Positions 1-9,375 are shown, numbered from the stretch's first letter. The stretch: DNA of 64,000 bases from Rhizobium johnstonii 3841 (GCF_000009265.1 NC_008380.1:2547501-2611500); one strand, 5' to 3'. The notes: generated from the sequence alone by a model not told the origin. Translations and numbers: made by a program.

Positions 1-1
1 G

Positions 2-910
2 AGGATGCAGCGGCTGCCCTTCATCGGGTCGTTGATGCCGGGCCAGCGCGCCACCCGCAGGGCGATCGCCCGCGACGTCAGGGATATGGCGACGTCGCTG
101 AAGATCGATCACCTGCTCGACCGCAAGCCCGGCCAGATGTCGGGCGGCCAGCGTCAGCGCGTGGCGCTGGCCCGCGCCATGGTGCGCCAGCCGAGCATCT
201 TCCTCATGGACGAACCGCTCTCCAATCTCGATGCCAATCTGCGCGTTCACGCCCGCGGCGAAATCGTCGACCTGCATCGCCGCGCCGGCGTGCCGACGCT
301 CTATGTCACCCACGACCAGGCGGAAGCGCTTTCCATGGCCGACCGCGTCGCCGTGATGATGGGCGGAAAGTTGCTGCAGATCGCCAGCCCCGAGGTCATC
401 TACGACGATCCCGCCCATATCGAGGTCGCCCGCTTCATCGGCCAGCCGCGCATCAATCTGCTGCCGGCCTTTGCCGAAGGCGGCGTCATTCTCTGCGGCG
501 GCCTGCGCCTGGCGCTTGAGAATGCGCCCGGCGGCAAGATGCCGGTCACGCTCGCCATTCGCCCGGAATTCGTCTTTGTCTCCAAGAGCCGGCATGACGG
601 CCTTGCCGCCCGGATCGAACGCGTCGAATTCCTGGGCTCCGAAGTCATCCTCCATTGCCGGCTCGAGGCGATCGGCGAGACTATCGTCGCCAAGGTTCAA
701 CCGGCCGAAGCCTCCGGCCTTGTTGCCGGCGATCCGGTCGGCCTGCGGCTTTCGCCCGGCCGCACGCTGATCTTTGCCGAGGACGGCAGCCGGCTGCCTG
801 GCGGCGTTGCTGCTGGTGATGCCGGGCTCGCTGCAAGCGATGCCGTGCTCGCTAATAGCGATGCCGGGCTCGCTAATAGCGATGCCCAGCGGGAGAGGGC
901 GCATGGCTAG
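2..910 (+). CDS. Sugar ABC transporter ATP-binding protein (5' end outside window)
   Basis: Cytoplasmic ATPase of a CUT1-type (Mal/Ugp-like) sugar importer. The open frame runs in from the left edge, so the Walker A region is missing. The signature MSGGQRQRVALARA, Walker B FLMDEP, the D-loop and the H-loop THDQAEAL are visible near the start, followed by a C-terminal regulatory (TOBE-like) region from roughly residue 150 of the visible part. The last ~30 residues are a repetitive tail (DAGLA-NSDA units) encoded by a 21-bp tandem repeat and are not part of the usual family fold. Its stop codon overlaps the start of the first permease. Substrate cannot be read from sequence; the operon (ATPase, two permeases, binding protein) supports a carbohydrate. 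Confidence 0.93.
   Translation, partial: RMQRLPFIGSLMPGQRATRRAIARDVRDMATSLKIDHLLDRKPGQMSGGQRQRVALARAMVRQPSIFLMDEPLSNLDANLRVHARGEIVDLHRRAGVPTLYVTHDQAEALSMADRVAVMMGGKLLQIASPEVIYDDPAHIEVARFIGQPRINLLPAFAEGGVILCGGLRLALENAPGGKMPVTLAIRPEFVFVSKSRHDGLAARIERVEFLGSEVILHCRLEAIGETIVAKVQPAEASGLVAGDPVGLRLSPGRTLIFAEDGSRLPGGVAAGDAGLAASDAVLANSDAGLANSDAQRERAHG
818..880 (+). repeat. Three 21-bp tandem repeats at the end of the ATPase gene
   Basis: Three consecutive 21-bp units begin at 818, 839 and 860, each starting GATGCCG and containing GCTCGCT. A fourth unit begins at 881 but stops after about 6 bases. The unit is a multiple of three and adds seven residues per copy without breaking the frame, giving a repetitive protein tail. 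Copy number is likely to vary between strains by slippage. Confidence 0.85.
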
Positions 911-1826
911 CATCGTCTCCATGGCCGTGCCGCAGGATGCCGCCGTTGCGCATCGGCGCAGCGAGGCCCGCATCGCCTGGATGCTGGTGATGCCGGCAAT
1001 GACCCTGCTGTTTCTCTTCGTGCTTTTGCCGGTTGCATCAGTCATCGTGCTCGGCTTTACCAATTTCGAACTCGGCTACGGCAAGTTCCGTTTCGTCGGC
1101 TTCGAGAATTACGCGCATCTGGTCACCGACCGCACGTTTCGCAAGTCGCTGTGGAATACGACGGTCTATACTGCGATCGTCGCACCCATCTCGATCCTTC
1201 TCGGCCTCGGCATCGCCATACTGATCGAGAGCGAGACGAAGGCGCGCAGCTTCTTCCGCACTGCCTATTTCCTCCCGGTCGCCTCGCTTATCGTCGCCAT
1301 GGCGACCGTCTGGCAATATATGTTCCACCCCACAATCGGCCCGCTCAACGCGCTGCTCGCCCTCGTCGGGCTTCCCGGCCCGAACTGGCTCGGCAGCTCC
1401 GGCACGGTGCTTTACAGCCTCTCGATCATCGGCGTCTGGCAATCGGCCGGCTTCAATATGGTGCTGTTCCTGGCCGGGCTGACGGCAATCCCGCGCGAGC
1501 TTTATGCGGCCGCCGAGGTGGACGGCGCCAGATCCTCCCTCGACCGTTTCCTGCTCGTCACCTGGCCGATGCTCGGTCCGACGACGCTCTTCGTCATCAC
1601 CATCAGCATCACCAATTCAGTCAAGGTCTTCGAGACAGTGAAGACGCTGACCGAGGGCGGCCCGAACAAGGCGTCGGAGGTGCTGCTCTTCACGATCTAC
1701 CAGGAGGGCTTCGTCTACCTGCGCGTCGGTTATGCCTCGGCAATGACGGTGGTCTTTCTGCTGATCCTGGTAGTGCTGATGTTCCTGCAGTACCGCGTTC
1801 TCGATCGCCGGGTGCATTACACATGA
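903..1826 (+). CDS. Sugar ABC transporter permease (MalF/UgpA type)
   Basis: Inner-membrane channel subunit of the CUT1 importer, 307 residues. I start it at ATG 903, which overlaps the ATPase stop (908-910). The longer frame from 774 would translate the repeat region and is unlikely. A short cytoplasmic N-terminus is followed by about six hydrophobic segments, the first near residues 30-50. The EAA-type loop (YAAAEVDGA, about residue 200) that contacts the ATPase is present. The stop overlaps the next permease's start in an ATGA arrangement, indicating translational coupling. Confidence 0.93.
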   Translation: MASIVSMAVPQDAAVAHRRSEARIAWMLVMPAMTLLFLFVLLPVASVIVLGFTNFELGYGKFRFVGFENYAHLVTDRTFRKSLWNTTVYTAIVAPISILLGLGIAILIESETKARSFFRTAYFLPVASLIVAMATVWQYMFHPTIGPLNALLALVGLPGPNWLGSSGTVLYSLSIIGVWQSAGFNMVLFLAGLTAIPRELYAAAEVDGARSSLDRFLLVTWPMLGPTTLFVITISITNSVKVFETVKTLTEGGPNKASEVLLFTIYQEGFVYLRVGYASAMTVVFLLILVVLMFLQYRVLDRRVHYT

Positions 1827-2659
1827 TGACGAACGCTTTTCCCCTCGGCAGGATCATCCGCCTGACGCTGCTTTCGCTCGGCGCAATCATCTTCCTGTCG
1901 CCCTACATCTTCATGATCTCGACGGCAGGCAAGGCCCAGAGCGACATCTTCACCTCGTCGCTGTCGTTGATCCCGGCGCACTTCACCTATGCCGAAAATT
2001 TCGCCAAGGCCTTGAGCCGGGTACCGATGGCGCAGCTGTTGTGGAACGGCGTCGTCGTCTGCGGGCTGATCTTCTTTTTCCAGGTGCTGGTGGCAATCCC
2101 CTGCGCCTACGCCATGGCAAAGCTGCGCTTCGGCGCCGCCCGCGCCTTGATGGTGCTTGTCATGCTCGGCCTGCTGGTGCCGATCCATGCGACCGCGCTG
2201 CCGCTCTATGTCGCTTTCGACCGCGCCTCGCTGCTCAACAGCTATGCCGCTCTGGTCGCGCCCTTCACCATTTCGGTCTTCGCGATCTTCATGTTCCTGC
2301 AGTTCTTCCGCGCCATGCCTGATGACCTCATCCATGCCGCGCGTCTCGATGGCATGTCGGAACTCGGTATCGTCGCCCGCGTCATCGTGCCGAATGCCTG
2401 GCCGGCAGTCACCGCCTTCGCCATCTTCTCTGTCGTCGCCCATTGGAACGATCTCTACTGGCCGCTGATCGTCATCAGCAAGCAGGACTATGCCACGCCG
2501 CCGCTTGGCCTGATGTATTTCCGCGCCGCCGAGGCCGGCGACGACTACGGCGCGCTGATGGCGGCGACCCTCATCATTACCCTTCCCCTCGTCATCGCCT
2601 TCCTGCTTGCGCAGAAGCGCTTCGTCGAGGGCATCACCATGACCGGTCTCAAAGGCTGA
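1823..2659 (+). CDS. Sugar ABC transporter permease (MalG/UgpE type)
   Basis: Second membrane subunit of the same importer, 278 residues. The start is ATG 1823 (a second ATG follows at 1826), overlapping the preceding stop by four bases. About six hydrophobic segments are visible, beginning with one at residues 12-30. The EAA loop reads HAARLDGMSELG in the C-terminal half. The C-terminus ends KRFVEGITMTGLKG, a standard ending for this subfamily. A 26-base gap with an AGGAG site leads to the binding-protein gene. Confidence 0.93.
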   Translation: MMTNAFPLGRIIRLTLLSLGAIIFLSPYIFMISTAGKAQSDIFTSSLSLIPAHFTYAENFAKALSRVPMAQLLWNGVVVCGLIFFFQVLVAIPCAYAMAKLRFGAARALMVLVMLGLLVPIHATALPLYVAFDRASLLNSYAALVAPFTISVFAIFMFLQFFRAMPDDLIHAARLDGMSELGIVARVIVPNAWPAVTAFAIFSVVAHWNDLYWPLIVISKQDYATPPLGLMYFRAAEAGDDYGALMAATLIITLPLVIAFLLAQKRFVEGITMTGLKG

Positions 2660-2685
2660 CCGGTTTCAACCCAGGAGAACGAGCG

Positions 2686-3951
2686 ATGAAACATATCACC
2701 CAGCTTCTCGCCGCAGCGGCCGTATCGATGGCAATCGCGCTTCCCGCGCATGCCGAGACGACGCTGACGGTTCACTACCCGATGCCGGGCTTCTTCAAGG
2801 ACGTGATGGACACGATCTCGAAGAAGTTCACGGAAGAAAATCCCGATATCAAGATCCAGTTCGCCAGCCCGTCGGCGACCTACGAAGAAGGCATCCAAAC
2901 GATCCTTCGCCAGGTCGGCACCAGCGAAATGCCCGATATCACCTTCATCGGCCTCAATCGCCTGCGCATGCTCGACGAACGCGACGTCGCCGTCGACCTC
3001 GGTCCGCTCGTCCAGAAGGACGGCAACATGGCCGAGCAGGGCTTTTCCGACACGATCCTCAAGCTCGCCCAGGTCAAGGGCAAGCAGGTGGGCCTCGCTT
3101 TCGCGACCTCCAACCCGATCATGTATTACAACGCCGATCTCGTGAAGGCGGCCGGCGGCGACCCTGAAAATCCGCCGAAGACCTGGGATGAGGTCATCGC
3201 GCTCGGCGGCAAGATCAGGGCGCTCGGCAATGGCGTCGACGGGATCGATTACCGCTGGCAGGGCGACGACTGGATGTTTTCGGCCCTGCTCTTCGGCGCC
3301 GGCGGCAAGATGCTGAGCGACGACGAAAGCAAGGTTGCCTTCAACGGCCCGGAAGGTCAGAAGGCCGTCGAGGTCCTGCATCGTCTGGTGACCGAAGGCG
3401 GCATGCCTGTGTTCACCAAGGCCGCCGGCGAACAGGCTTTCGCAGCCGGCAAGGTCGGTTTCGAGTTCCAGACAACAGGCGCGCTGCGCAACACGATCAA
3501 GAATGTCGGCAACAAGTTCGATCTGCGCACAGCCAAGATCCCGCTGATCGATCCGGTGAACGGCCGCCTGCCGACTGGCGGCAACGCCGTCGTCATCCTG
3601 ACGCATGACGCCGCCAAGCAGGATGCCGCCTGGAAATTCGCCAAATTCGCCGCTGGCCCTTATGGCGCTTCCGTCGTCGTGCCCGGCACCGGTTATGTCC
3701 CGAACAACGAGCTTGCCGCGAAGTCGGCCGATTATCTCGGCGATTTCTACAAGCAGAACCCGCTGTTCCAGGCAGGCCTCAGCCAGATGCCGGTGATGAT
3801 CCCCTGGTATGCCTTCCCAGGCTCGAACGGCGTCAAGGTCACGCAGACCATCGTCGACAACCTCTCGCGCATCGTCGACCAGTCGGCCGAGCCGAAGGAA
3901 GCGCTCGATGACGCAGCCGCCGATGTCGAGGGCATGCTGCCGCGCAGCTGA
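2686..3951 (+). CDS. Periplasmic sugar-binding protein of the CUT1 ABC operon
   Basis: Extracytoplasmic solute-binding protein, family 1 (MalE/UgpB-like), 421 residues. The start is ATG 2686 with AGGAG nine bases upstream; the longer frame from 2443 runs through permease sequence and is rejected. A Sec signal peptide covers residues 1-23, cleaving after PAHA. The body has the usual alternating lobes with aromatic, sugar-stacking type segments such as YRWQGDDW. It is the last gene of the operon and is followed by a strong terminator. Ligand is unknown; polyols, oligosaccharides or glycerol phosphate are all possible. Confidence 0.93.
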   Translation: MKHITQLLAAAAVSMAIALPAHAETTLTVHYPMPGFFKDVMDTISKKFTEENPDIKIQFASPSATYEEGIQTILRQVGTSEMPDITFIGLNRLRMLDERDVAVDLGPLVQKDGNMAEQGFSDTILKLAQVKGKQVGLAFATSNPIMYYNADLVKAAGGDPENPPKTWDEVIALGGKIRALGNGVDGIDYRWQGDDWMFSALLFGAGGKMLSDDESKVAFNGPEGQKAVEVLHRLVTEGGMPVFTKAAGEQAFAAGKVGFEFQTTGALRNTIKNVGNKFDLRTAKIPLIDPVNGRLPTGGNAVVILTHDAAKQDAAWKFAKFAAGPYGASVVVPGTGYVPNNELAAKSADYLGDFYKQNPLFQAGLSQMPVMIPWYAFPGSNGVKVTQTIVDNLSRIVDQSAEPKEALDDAAADVEGMLPRS

Positions 3952-3978
3952 TCGGCTTCCCAATCGGGAACAGGGCAG

Positions 3979-4013
3979 GGCCGCCACGCCGAGCGCGTGG
4001 CGGCCTTGTTGTT
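3979..4013 (+). terminator. Rho-independent terminator after the CUT1 operon
   Basis: A perfect 11-bp GC-rich stem (3979-3989 with 3995-4005, GGCCGCCACGC / GCGTGGCGGCC) has a 5-base loop and is followed by TTGTTGTTT. It lies 28 bases after the binding-protein stop and just before the end of the convergent LacI gene, so it may work in both directions. Confidence 0.85.
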
Positions 4014-4022
4014 TCGCAAGCG

Positions 4023-5003
4023 TCAGATGGCGCGCACGGTGCCGCCGCGGCGAAGCGTATAGGCGACATCGAGATGGCGGGCAGGGGCGGCATTCTCCGC
4101 CATGTCGAGCAGCAGCGAGGCGGCCGTCGCCCCCATGCTGGCATCCGGCATTTCGATGGTCGTCAGCGGTGGATCGATCAGCCGGCCGATGGCGATGCCG
4201 TCGAAGCCGGCGACCGAAACATCCCCAGGCACCGACAGCCCCTCGCGCTTCAGCGCGCCGATGACGCCGAGCGCCAGGAGATCGTTGGAGGCGATGATCG
4301 CCGTCGGCGCAAGCGAAGTCATCGCGACGCCAAGATCGAGCTGGTCATAGCCGCTGACGAACGGGATCTGCACGGCATCGAGGGGTGTCAGCCCGTTCTC
4401 GGCCATGGCGTCGAGATAACCGCGGTAGCGAAGGCGGGCGCGGTCGGAGGCGGCAAAATTGCCGGAGAGAAACAGAATGCGGCGATGGCCCATGCCGATC
4501 AGGAATGTCGTGATCTCGCGGCCGGCGCCGCGATTGTTGGCGGTGACGGCCGCCGGAAACTGCGCCGTCGGCAGGTTGTTGAGCAGCACGGTCGGCGGGA
4601 GCTTCGCAAGCAGCGCCTTGCTGGTGGATGGGTCGCAGACGGTGAGGATCAGTCCGGTCGGTCGGTCGTTCAAAAGTGCCGCGACGGCATCGGCCTCGCG
4701 CGCCGGATCGTAATTCGACTGGGCGATCAAGACGCCATGGCCGGCCACCAGCATGCGGTTCTGGATGCTCGACAGCGACGAGGCAAAGACCGGATTGGTG
4801 ATGCTCGGGATCAGCACGCCGACCACAGGCCTGTGCCCGAGCCGGCCGGCGGACGAGCCGGCCGGGCGATAGCCGAGTTCGGCGGCCGCACGGCGCACCT
4901 TGCGCACCATCAGGTCGCTGGCCGGTCCGTTGCGGTTGAGAACCCTGCTCGCGGTCGCCAGCGAGCATCCTGCCCGGAACGCGACCTGCTCCAATGTCGC
5001 CAT
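4023..5003 (-). CDS. LacI-family transcriptional regulator
   Basis: DNA-binding repressor or activator, 326 residues. The N-terminal helix-turn-helix reads VAFRAGCSLATASRVLNRNG (about residues 7-26), followed by a hinge helix and a periplasmic-binding-protein-like sensor domain (about 60-326) with motifs such as AIIASNDLLALGVI and VAGFDGIAIG. It is convergent with the sugar ABC operon, so it probably responds to that operon's substrate or a metabolite of it. The regulatory link is inferred from position only. Confidence 0.9.
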   Translation of the reverse strand: MATLEQVAFRAGCSLATASRVLNRNGPASDLMVRKVRRAAAELGYRPAGSSAGRLGHRPVVGVLIPSITNPVFASSLSSIQNRMLVAGHGVLIAQSNYDPAREADAVAALLNDRPTGLILTVCDPSTSKALLAKLPPTVLLNNLPTAQFPAAVTANNRGAGREITTFLIGMGHRRILFLSGNFAASDRARLRYRGYLDAMAENGLTPLDAVQIPFVSGYDQLDLGVAMTSLAPTAIIASNDLLALGVIGALKREGLSVPGDVSVAGFDGIAIGRLIDPPLTTIEMPDASMGATAASLLLDMAENAAPARHLDVAYTLRRGGTVRAI

Positions 5004-5079
5004 CGAAAACGCCTCCTGCTGACAATATCGAGGCGCAATCCCTTAGGCGGGTTCGATGACATTGGTCTGACACCCACAG

Positions 5080-5188
5080 CATGATGCCGAAAAGTGTGAG
5101 CAGTTTTCGGACGACATCATGCTCTAACTCTTTAATGGAGAACAGGATTCAGATTTTAGGCCGACCGGACCTGAAATCATCCTGTTCT
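5080..5188. repeat. RIME1-like intergenic mosaic repeat, copy 1
   Basis: 109 bp made of two large imperfect palindromes: 5080-5121 (CATGATG...CATCATG around CCGAAAA/TTTTCGG) and 5139-5188 (AGAACAGGAT...ATCCTGTTCT). A near-identical 109-bp copy is at 49798 and a partial one at 30252. Size and architecture match the rhizobial RIME1 family. It sits between the divergent lacI and M16 protease genes. Confidence 0.85.
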
Positions 5189-5232
5189 CGGCAGAGTTAT
5201 CTACTTCTTATTCATTACAAAAATGGAAGTTG

Positions 5233-8151
5233 ATGGCGAATGCAACCTGTGGAATAGTCAGGTTGGCGCCATCTACCCTCTTCATTCTCATCACCTGGAC
5301 AAGAATGTCTCACAAAAAAATGGAATGCTCCACGGTGTGGTGGTTTCTCGCGACGGTCTCCCTCGTCGCAAACTTCACGTCGCCAGCCTATGCGGACAGC
5401 CCGTCCGTGCCCTGGCCACAAACGCAAAGCGACATCCAGGCCGATCCCCATGTGCGTTTCGGCATGCTCGCCAACGGCATGCGGTTTGCGATCATGCGTA
5501 ATGTCACGCCGCCCGGACAGGCGGCGATCCGCTTTCGCATCGGCTCCGGTTCGCTCGACGAAAACGACAACCAGCAGGGTCTGGCGCATGTTCTCGAACA
5601 CATGGCCTTCAAGGGTTCGACACATGTCGCCGAAGGGGAGATGATCCGTATCTTGCAGCGCAAGGGTTTGGCCTTCGGGCCCGACACCAACGCCCATACC
5701 TCTTATGACGAGACTGTCTATGCACTCGATCTGCCCGAGGTCGATGCAGACACGGTTTCGACGGGGCTGATGCTGATGCGAGAAACGGCGAGCGAGCTGA
5801 CCCTCGACGCCGGCGCCTTCGATCGCGAACGCGGCGTCATCCTGTCGGAAGAGCGGCTGCGCGACACGCCGCAGTATCGTGCGGCGCTCGAAATCATGAA
5901 TTCGTTGCTCGCCGGCAAGCGCGTGACCATGCGGACGCCGATCGGCAAAGCCGACATCATCAGCAATGCGCCTGTGGCCCTTGTCCGTGATTATTACCGG
6001 GCCAACTACCGACCCGATCGGGCAACGCTGATGGTGGTGGGTGATATCGACCCCGCCGCCATGGAAACGGAAATCCGGCAGCGCTTCGACGACTGGAAGG
6101 TCGTCGATCCGTCGCCGGCAAAACCGGATCTCGGCACGCTGGTGACGAAAGGCGAAAGCGCCGACCTCATCGTTGTTCCCGGCGGCATGACGAGCGTACA
6201 GGTCGCCTGGACGCGTCTCTATGACGCGGCGCCTGACACTTTTGCCAAGCGCCGCGCCGAGATTGTTGAAAATCTCGGTCTCATGGTGCTCAATCGCCGG
6301 GTGAGCACCATCGCCGGCAAGGCGGATGCCCCATTCATCAGTGCGGGCGTCGGCTCTCAGGATATCGTCGATTCCGCTCATGTCGTGCTGATTGCGGCGA
6401 ACTCCGAGCCGGACAAATGGCAGGCGGCGCTCACGGCCATTGACCAGGAACGGCGTCGTATCCAGGAGTTCGGCGCTACGCAGGCGGAGATCGATCGCGA
6501 AATCCTCGACTATCGCTCAGCCCTGCAGGCTGCTGCGGCCGGAGCCGCGACGCGCACGAACACCGACGTCGCTTCCATGCTGGCGAGCAGCGTCGATGAC
6601 GATCAGGTCTTCACCTCGCCTAGCGAAGACCTCTCGCTGTTCGAGACGATGACGAACGGCGTCACGGCGGCCGAGGTCAATCAGGCCCTGCAGCGTGCCT
6701 TCTCCGGCAACGGTCCGCAGGTCGTGCTACAGACGGCCCAATCACCTGAGGGCGGAGCCGACGCGGTTCGGCAAGTCTACGATGCGTCAAATGCCGTTGC
6801 CGTCTCGGCACTATCCAGTGCAGCCGACGTCGCCTGGCCCTACGCCCATTTCGGCGCGCCGGGCGCTGTGGTCGAACGCCGCGCCGTCGACGATCTCGAC
6901 TTGACCATGGTGCGCTTTTCCAACGGCGTGCGGCTTACCGTCAAGCCAACCAAGCTGCGTGCCAACGAAGTGCTGGTGCGTGAAGATATCGGCGGCGGTC
7001 GGCTGGCCCTGCCGCACGACCGTTCCGCCCCTATCTGGGCATCGCCGGCCGTCGTGCTGTCCGGCGTGAAGGCCATGGATTACCAGGATATCCAGAAAGC
7101 GCTGACCGCCAACATCGTCAGCATCGATTTCTCGGTAACGGACAGCTCCTTCAGGTTCGACGGTCACACAAGGACTGAAGATCTTGCGACGCAACTGCAG
7201 CTCATGACCGCATACACCTCCGATCCCGCCTACCGTCCCGAGGCGTTCAAGCGTGTGCAGCAAGCCTATTTGAGCGGTATCGATCAGTATGAGGCGACGC
7301 CCGGCGGCGTTGTCAGCCGCGATTTCCCAGGTCTCGTCCATTCGGGCGACCCGCGCTGGACCTTTCCCGATCGCGCACAGTTGTCGGCCGCTCATCCAGA
7401 CGATTTCGAGGCGCTGTTCCGGCCCATGGTCTCCAACGGCCCGATCGATATCACCATCGTCGGCGACGTGACGGTGGACGACGCGATTCGGCTGACAGCT
7501 GAAACCTTTGGCGCCTTGCCGCCGCGCCCGGAGACGATGTCGAGCGACGATCGGAACGACGTGCGTTTTCCGGCGACGAACGAGAAGCCCGTTGTGGTGG
7601 CCCATAAGGGCAGGGCGGATAACGCCGCCGCCGCGGTAGGGGCTCCGATTGGCGATTTGCTTTCCGATCTGCCGCGGTCCTTCACCGCCAATCTCGCCAC
7701 CCAGATTTTCCAAAACAGGCTGGTCGATCAGTTTCGCATCGCAGAAGGAGCAAGCTATGTGCTGGAGGGCGATGCTGACCTGTCAAGTGAGCTCCCTGGC
7801 TACGGCTACGCATATTTCTACGTCGAGACAGACCCGGCAAAGGTCGCGCGCTTCTACGCACTCGTCAACGAGATCGCCAAGGATCTGCGGTCGCATGATG
7901 TCTCCCCGGACGAACTCACGCGCGCCCGTGAACCCATTATCGAGACATTGAAGCATCAGCAGCAGGGTAACGAATATTGGATTGAATATCTGCGCGGCGC
8001 TCAGACGGATTCGCGTGGCTTAGACAGGATACGCGACAATCTCAGCGGCTACGACAAGGCCGCCGCCGCAGATATCCGCGCGTTTGCCACGACCTATTTC
8101 AGCCCGGAAAAATTCTGGAAATTCGAGGTGCTGCCGCCGGCGGTGCGATAG
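5233..8151 (+). CDS. M16 (pitrilysin-type) zinc metalloprotease, exported
   Basis: Zinc endopeptidase with duplicated M16 domains, about 970 residues. The inverted zinc motif HVLEH is at residues 119-123 (His119, Glu122 as base, His123), followed about 75 residues later by an acidic stretch for the third ligand. The C-terminal half repeats the fold without the metal motif, as in the family. The start is uncertain: ATG 5233 (taken here, GGAAG just upstream) or ATG 5305, which begins a cleaner signal peptide (MSHKK... to AYA). Either way the protein is exported. It probably degrades peptides in the periplasm. It stands alone, convergent with the GNAT gene 14 bases away. Confidence 0.9.
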   Translation: MANATCGIVRLAPSTLFILITWTRMSHKKMECSTVWWFLATVSLVANFTSPAYADSPSVPWPQTQSDIQADPHVRFGMLANGMRFAIMRNVTPPGQAAIRFRIGSGSLDENDNQQGLAHVLEHMAFKGSTHVAEGEMIRILQRKGLAFGPDTNAHTSYDETVYALDLPEVDADTVSTGLMLMRETASELTLDAGAFDRERGVILSEERLRDTPQYRAALEIMNSLLAGKRVTMRTPIGKADIISNAPVALVRDYYRANYRPDRATLMVVGDIDPAAMETEIRQRFDDWKVVDPSPAKPDLGTLVTKGESADLIVVPGGMTSVQVAWTRLYDAAPDTFAKRRAEIVENLGLMVLNRRVSTIAGKADAPFISAGVGSQDIVDSAHVVLIAANSEPDKWQAALTAIDQERRRIQEFGATQAEIDREILDYRSALQAAAAGAATRTNTDVASMLASSVDDDQVFTSPSEDLSLFETMTNGVTAAEVNQALQRAFSGNGPQVVLQTAQSPEGGADAVRQVYDASNAVAVSALSSAADVAWPYAHFGAPGAVVERRAVDDLDLTMVRFSNGVRLTVKPTKLRANEVLVREDIGGGRLALPHDRSAPIWASPAVVLSGVKAMDYQDIQKALTANIVSIDFSVTDSSFRFDGHTRTEDLATQLQLMTAYTSDPAYRPEAFKRVQQAYLSGIDQYEATPGGVVSRDFPGLVHSGDPRWTFPDRAQLSAAHPDDFEALFRPMVSNGPIDITIVGDVTVDDAIRLTAETFGALPPRPETMSSDDRNDVRFPATNEKPVVVAHKGRADNAAAAVGAPIGDLLSDLPRSFTANLATQIFQNRLVDQFRIAEGASYVLEGDADLSSELPGYGYAYFYVETDPAKVARFYALVNEIAKDLRSHDVSPDELTRAREPIIETLKHQQQGNEYWIEYLRGAQTDSRGLDRIRDNLSGYDKAAAADIRAFATTYFSPEKFWKFEVLPPAVR

Positions 8152-8165
8152 GTCGTGGGCACTGC

Positions 8166-8846
8166 TCAGGAGCGGCGTTTGACCACGCGCATGTTCATCT
8201 CCGAGCGAAGCGCAAAGCCGTGTGTCTTGTAGAGCGAAATGGCCGATGTGTTCGCCGCATAGGCGTGGAGATAGGCTGTGTCGCCGCTCGATGCGATTTC
8301 GCCGGCAACGAAGCGGAAGAGCAGGGTGCCGAGGCCGCGTCCCTGGAAATTGGGATGGGTGCAAAGCCCGCTGAGCTCGATGAAGCCTGGCTGCCGCATC
8401 CGCTGCCCGGCCATCGCCACCAACCGGCCTTCGCTCTTGATCCCCCAAAAGCTGCCGAGGCTCTGGGCTCGCAACGTGAACGGCCCGGGTTTGGTCAGTG
8501 TCGCCAAATCAAGCATGTCGGCGGCATCGGATTCCGTCAGCGGCTGGATGCGAGGATCGGAAATTCGCTCATGAGGCCGCTCGGCAATCATCTGGACCAC
8601 CGATGCCTCCGTTGCGACGGCAAGACCCGGTGGAATGGCGATCGGCCCGGATTCGACGAGAATCATGCTCTCCTCCCGCGAAGGCAGGTTCTCCAGGGCG
8701 TCGAGGCTCTCCGGCGCATCGTCGGCGGACGCCGCGAAAGGAACGATAGAGGGTGGGTATCGCCGCGCGGACTTGCCGCCTTCGGCAAGATTGGCATGGG
8801 CGGTCTCCAATGCGCTCCAGATCGGCCGGTCGAGGATATGGGTCAT
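8166..8846 (-). CDS. GNAT-family N-acetyltransferase
   Basis: 226 residues. The GNAT fold occupies about residues 100-226, with the acetyl-CoA motif THPNFQGRGLGTLL (163-176). The first ~95 residues form an extra N-terminal region with a short acidic stretch. The start overlaps the stop of the upstream marR gene by four bases, so the two are co-translated. The substrate cannot be predicted; pairing with MarR suggests detoxification or antibiotic/stress modification. Confidence 0.88.
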   Translation of the reverse strand: MTHILDRPIWSALETAHANLAEGGKSARRYPPSIVPFAASADDAPESLDALENLPSREESMILVESGPIAIPPGLAVATEASVVQMIAERPHERISDPRIQPLTESDAADMLDLATLTKPGPFTLRAQSLGSFWGIKSEGRLVAMAGQRMRQPGFIELSGLCTHPNFQGRGLGTLLFRFVAGEIASSGDTAYLHAYAANTSAISLYKTHGFALRSEMNMRVVKRRS

Positions 8847-9346
8847 GAGTTTTCCTCCTTGGCGGCGCTGCGACGGGCAAGCGGAACAGCCGCAAGCCTG
8901 TCCTCGATGGCCGCGAGCTGTTCGAGGATCGGCCCGTCGAGATCGCCGCAGAGATCCGCAACGGCGGCGGCGATGCGCGGCCAGATCACCTTTTTCGAAT
9001 GATCGACGAGGTCCTCTCCCTTGTCGGTCAGCGAGACCAGTCTGCGGCGCTGATCGTCCGGGGCCGGCTGCATGTCGACGTAACCGAGTTCGAGAAGCTG
9101 GCCGATGGTACGGGTTGCGCCGGGCTGGGTGATGCCTACCGCCTGCGCCAGCTCGCCGATCGTCAATGGCCCAGACCGGTCGATCGCTGCAAGGAATGGA
9201 TATTGGCCCGCCTGGATGCTGAGACCGGCCTCGTCGATGACCTGCTGCGTATCGGCCTGCAGCCTCTCTCCGATGCGCCGCAGCCGGCTGCCCATGCAGA
9301 GAAACCCGAGCGTTCGGACCACATCCTCGACCATGCCGATCTCCAT
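8843..9346 (-). CDS. MarR-family transcriptional regulator
   Basis: Winged-helix regulator, 167 residues. The recognition region reads TIGELAQAVGITQPGATRTIGQLLELGYVD (about residues 79-108), followed by the wing with QRRRLVSLTDKGEDL, a typical MarR signature. First gene of a two-gene unit with the GNAT gene (4-bp overlap). A perfect 14-bp palindrome about 16 bp upstream is a likely operator for autorepression. Confidence 0.9.
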   Translation of the reverse strand: MEIGMVEDVVRTLGFLCMGSRLRRIGERLQADTQQVIDEAGLSIQAGQYPFLAAIDRSGPLTIGELAQAVGITQPGATRTIGQLLELGYVDMQPAPDDQRRRLVSLTDKGEDLVDHSKKVIWPRIAAAVADLCGDLDGPILEQLAAIEDRLAAVPLARRSAAKEENS

Positions 9347-9361
9347 TTGTATGGGAAGTTA

Positions 9362-9375
9362 TATAACATGTTATA
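9362..9375. promoter_or_regulatory. Palindromic operator candidate upstream of marR
   Basis: Perfect 14-bp palindrome TATAACATGTTATA, AT-rich in a GC-rich background, 16-29 bases before the marR start. Its size, symmetry and position, overlapping where a -10 box would lie, fit a MarR binding site. Binding is inferred. Confidence 0.6.

Noticed and set aside
2545..3987. 480-codon minus-strand open frame across the sugar-binding protein gene
   Set aside because: Antisense to a clear gene with signal peptide and ribosome-binding site; long antisense frames are expected in GC-rich coding DNA.
5080..5188. Palindromic repeat considered as a CRISPR repeat or attC-like site
   Set aside because: Copies are far apart, flanked by unrelated DNA, without spacers, array or integrase; RIME1-like explains them.
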